DNA of 39,851 bases from a virus. This document shows, in pieces, positions 38,669 through 39,851 of the stretch (position 1 is the first letter of the stretch; every line of letters starts with the position of its first letter). The stretch lies in IMG/VR virus record IMGVR_UViG_3300032092_000083, positions 1 through 39,851 of that record. One strand, given 5' to 3'. The notes under the pieces are model-generated. The model worked only from the letters and a program-made list of their open reading frames with translations. It had not been told where the DNA came from and made no database searches. Both the position numbers and the translations under genes were made by a program.

Positions 38669-39851
38669 ATCCAGCCTCGATTTGATTGGCGAGCGCGTTT
38701 ACCGCGTCAGGATCATAGGGAGTGGCCCCGCCGCTAACAATGCCACCCTCGGCATATTTGTGTTCAAGTTGGGCGAGGCCGCCGTGGGCATAGCGGCGAG
38801 TGATGTCGATGATCTCGGGGTCATAGATCACATAGTTCCGAGAACGCGGGGCAATTTCTGCTGTGCGGCTACCGGGCTCCAAATAGGTAAGCCCTTGGAT
38901 ACCGGCTTCACGCAAACGATCCGAAACTTCGGCGGGTGTGGCTGTATCAGCACCAATCACATCACCGGCAAACAAACTGTTTCTGCGAGACCTATTCATT
39001 GCGCCATAAATCGGTGTTTCTTCGGGGATGCGTGATCCCAGAGAACGCAAAGCGTCTTGCACGGGACCGGGCTGTTGTGAACGCGGCAGATACCAGTCCA
39101 TCAACCTGTCGGGTGATGCGTCAATATCGACTTCGTAAATGCGACCACTTGAAGGTTGAGACAGCTTGTCGCGGATGTGCCGAGCGGTGTCTTCAGCCTC
39201 ACCAAAATACAATCCGTGCGTATATGCTTGAGCACCGGCACCCGTGCCGATTTTATCCATACGCAACCGGCCCAACGGATAATCGCGCAAAACCTCCACA
39301 CCTTCAGGCACGTCAGGTAGGCGATCTGTTGCACCAACCATGAACTCGGTTTCGCCGCCAGGACGCCGGATAAGGCGCTCGGCTGCAAATTCGTGCGGGC
39401 TGCCGTGATAGGCCCGGATCAACCGACGCAGCCCACCAGCTTCCGCCTCGCTCGGCTCCATCGCCATCAGAGCCGTCGAACCGGCCAGCCGGGCCATACG
39501 ACCCCCCGGCCCCAGGGCCACCATCAGGGCCGCATCTAGAGGGCTCTGCGGCAGGAAGATATCGGAGGCCAACTGGGCCGCATCATAGCCTGCGCTGCGT
39601 AGAGCCCGAGCCTGCTCGGCATTGGTTGACTCGGTGGTGCGGCCCGTGTCGCGCTTCATGCGCTCGAGCAGGCGGCGGTCATACTCCTCGTCGCTCATGA
39701 CGTCACCACCCTCGGAGTATTTCTGCTCGAGGTGTTCCAGGCTGGCCGGTGCGTCGTCTTCGCCAGAGGCGGCTGCTGCCCCCACCATACCAGCAGGGGC
39801 CGCCTGACGAACGGTTATGTTGTCATACACGGGGTGTTCCCGGCCTCTGAC
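38661..39851 (-). CDS. ART-PolyVal-like ADP-ribosyltransferase-domain protein (5' truncated)
   Basis: The frame is open to the right edge, so the N-terminus is missing; GTG 39830 is the first possible start inside the window but need not be used. Counting from it, 389 residues are visible. An N-terminal part has LEHLEQKYSEGGDV and a small hydrophobic stretch (ALMVALGPGG). The ADP-ribosyltransferase-like domain runs from AYHGSPHEF (140-148, H142) through GTGAGAQAYTHGLYFGEA (195-212, Y208) to RIYEVDID and SRNYVIYDPEIIDI (330-343). This is the ART domain of large polyvalent phage proteins. About 45 residues are inserted between the first two blocks. The C-terminus has RRYAHGGLAQ and HKYAEGGIVSGG. 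It may be a virion-carried effector acting on the host early; activity is not shown. Confidence 0.75.
   Translation of the reverse strand, partial: VRGREHPVYDNITVRQAAPAGMVGAAAASGEDDAPASLEHLEQKYSEGGDVMSDEEYDRRLLERMKRDTGRTTESTNAEQARALRSAGYDAAQLASDIFLPQSPLDAALMVALGPGGRMARLAGSTALMAMEPSEAEAGGLRRLIRAYHGSPHEFAAERLIRRPGGETEFMVGATDRLPDVPEGVEVLRDYPLGRLRMDKIGTGAGAQAYTHGLYFGEAEDTARHIRDKLSQPSSGRIYEVDIDASPDRLMDWYLPRSQQPGPVQDALRSLGSRIPEETPIYGAMNRSRRNSLFAGDVIGADTATPAEVSDRLREAGIQGLTYLEPGSRTAEIAPRSRNYVIYDPEIIDITRRYAHGGLAQLEHKYAEGGIVSGGATPYDPDAVNALANQIEAGYV

Noticed and set aside
1-39851. tRNA genes, integrase or attachment sites
   Set aside because: Gaps are too short for tRNA genes apart from three that hold hairpins unlike a cloverleaf, and no recombinase motif appears in any frame examined.

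Overview
The window is an internal piece of a tailed double-stranded DNA phage genome of the short-tailed (podovirus) type. Both edges cut through genes. The reasons for this reading are a P22-like portal, a gp4-like and an SU10-like neck adaptor, a gp10-like tail hub, several large candidate ejection proteins, a fibre set, and no tape measure, tail tube or sheath gene. Most of the DNA is GC-rich (39 G+C in the 60 bases 5101-5160). The small virion proteins with Y-A-x-G-G motifs resemble those of aquatic metagenomic phages. An aquatic, probably alphaproteobacterial, host is my inference only; no gene here fixes the host. No integrase, repressor, tRNA gene, RNA polymerase, reverse transcriptase or CRISPR array is visible, and terminase must lie outside the window.

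Left arm (1-8994, plus strand): replication, recombination and nucleotide metabolism. In order: SF2 helicase (5' end missing), primase-polymerase fused to a RecA-like helicase, Dcd/dUTPase-like enzyme, cysteine-cluster protein, family B DNA polymerase, a small unknown protein, Sak4-like ATPase, DUF669 ssDNA-binding-like protein, PD-(D/E)XK nuclease and RuvC-like resolvase. Together these would unwind, prime and copy the phage DNA, drive single-strand annealing or exchange, and resolve branches before packaging.

Right arm (8998-39851, minus strand, read right to left): virion and lysis genes. The order of transcription is: ART-domain protein (5' end missing), portal, two small proteins, GroES-like co-chaperonin, scaffold, unknown, probable decoration protein, major capsid protein, small virion proteins, MAKGG-repeat protein, gp4-like adaptor, CGRC-motif protein, long fibre, DUF5856-like protein, second fibre, RCC1 seven-blade propeller protein, two glycosyltransferases, fibre assembly chaperone-like protein, lysozyme, Rz and Rz1 spanins, SU10-like adaptor, third fibre-like protein, gp10-like hub, a small protein, and four large proteins (653, 751, 521 and 1017 aa) that probably form the DNA-ejection machinery.

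The two arms converge at 8995-8997 with only three bases between the stop codons. Genes are tightly packed, often with ATGA or TGATG overlaps, and no stretch over 300 bases lacks a gene. The longest gaps are 32170-32284, 21751-21838 and about 30445-30532, and each contains a clear RNA hairpin. The most unusual parts are the AT-rich RCC1 plus two-glycosyltransferase cassette (23353-26161), the ADP-ribosyltransferase-like virion-region protein at the right edge, the two ten-copy repeat arrays in the 751-aa protein, and the Y-A-x-G-G motif shared by otherwise unrelated virion proteins.
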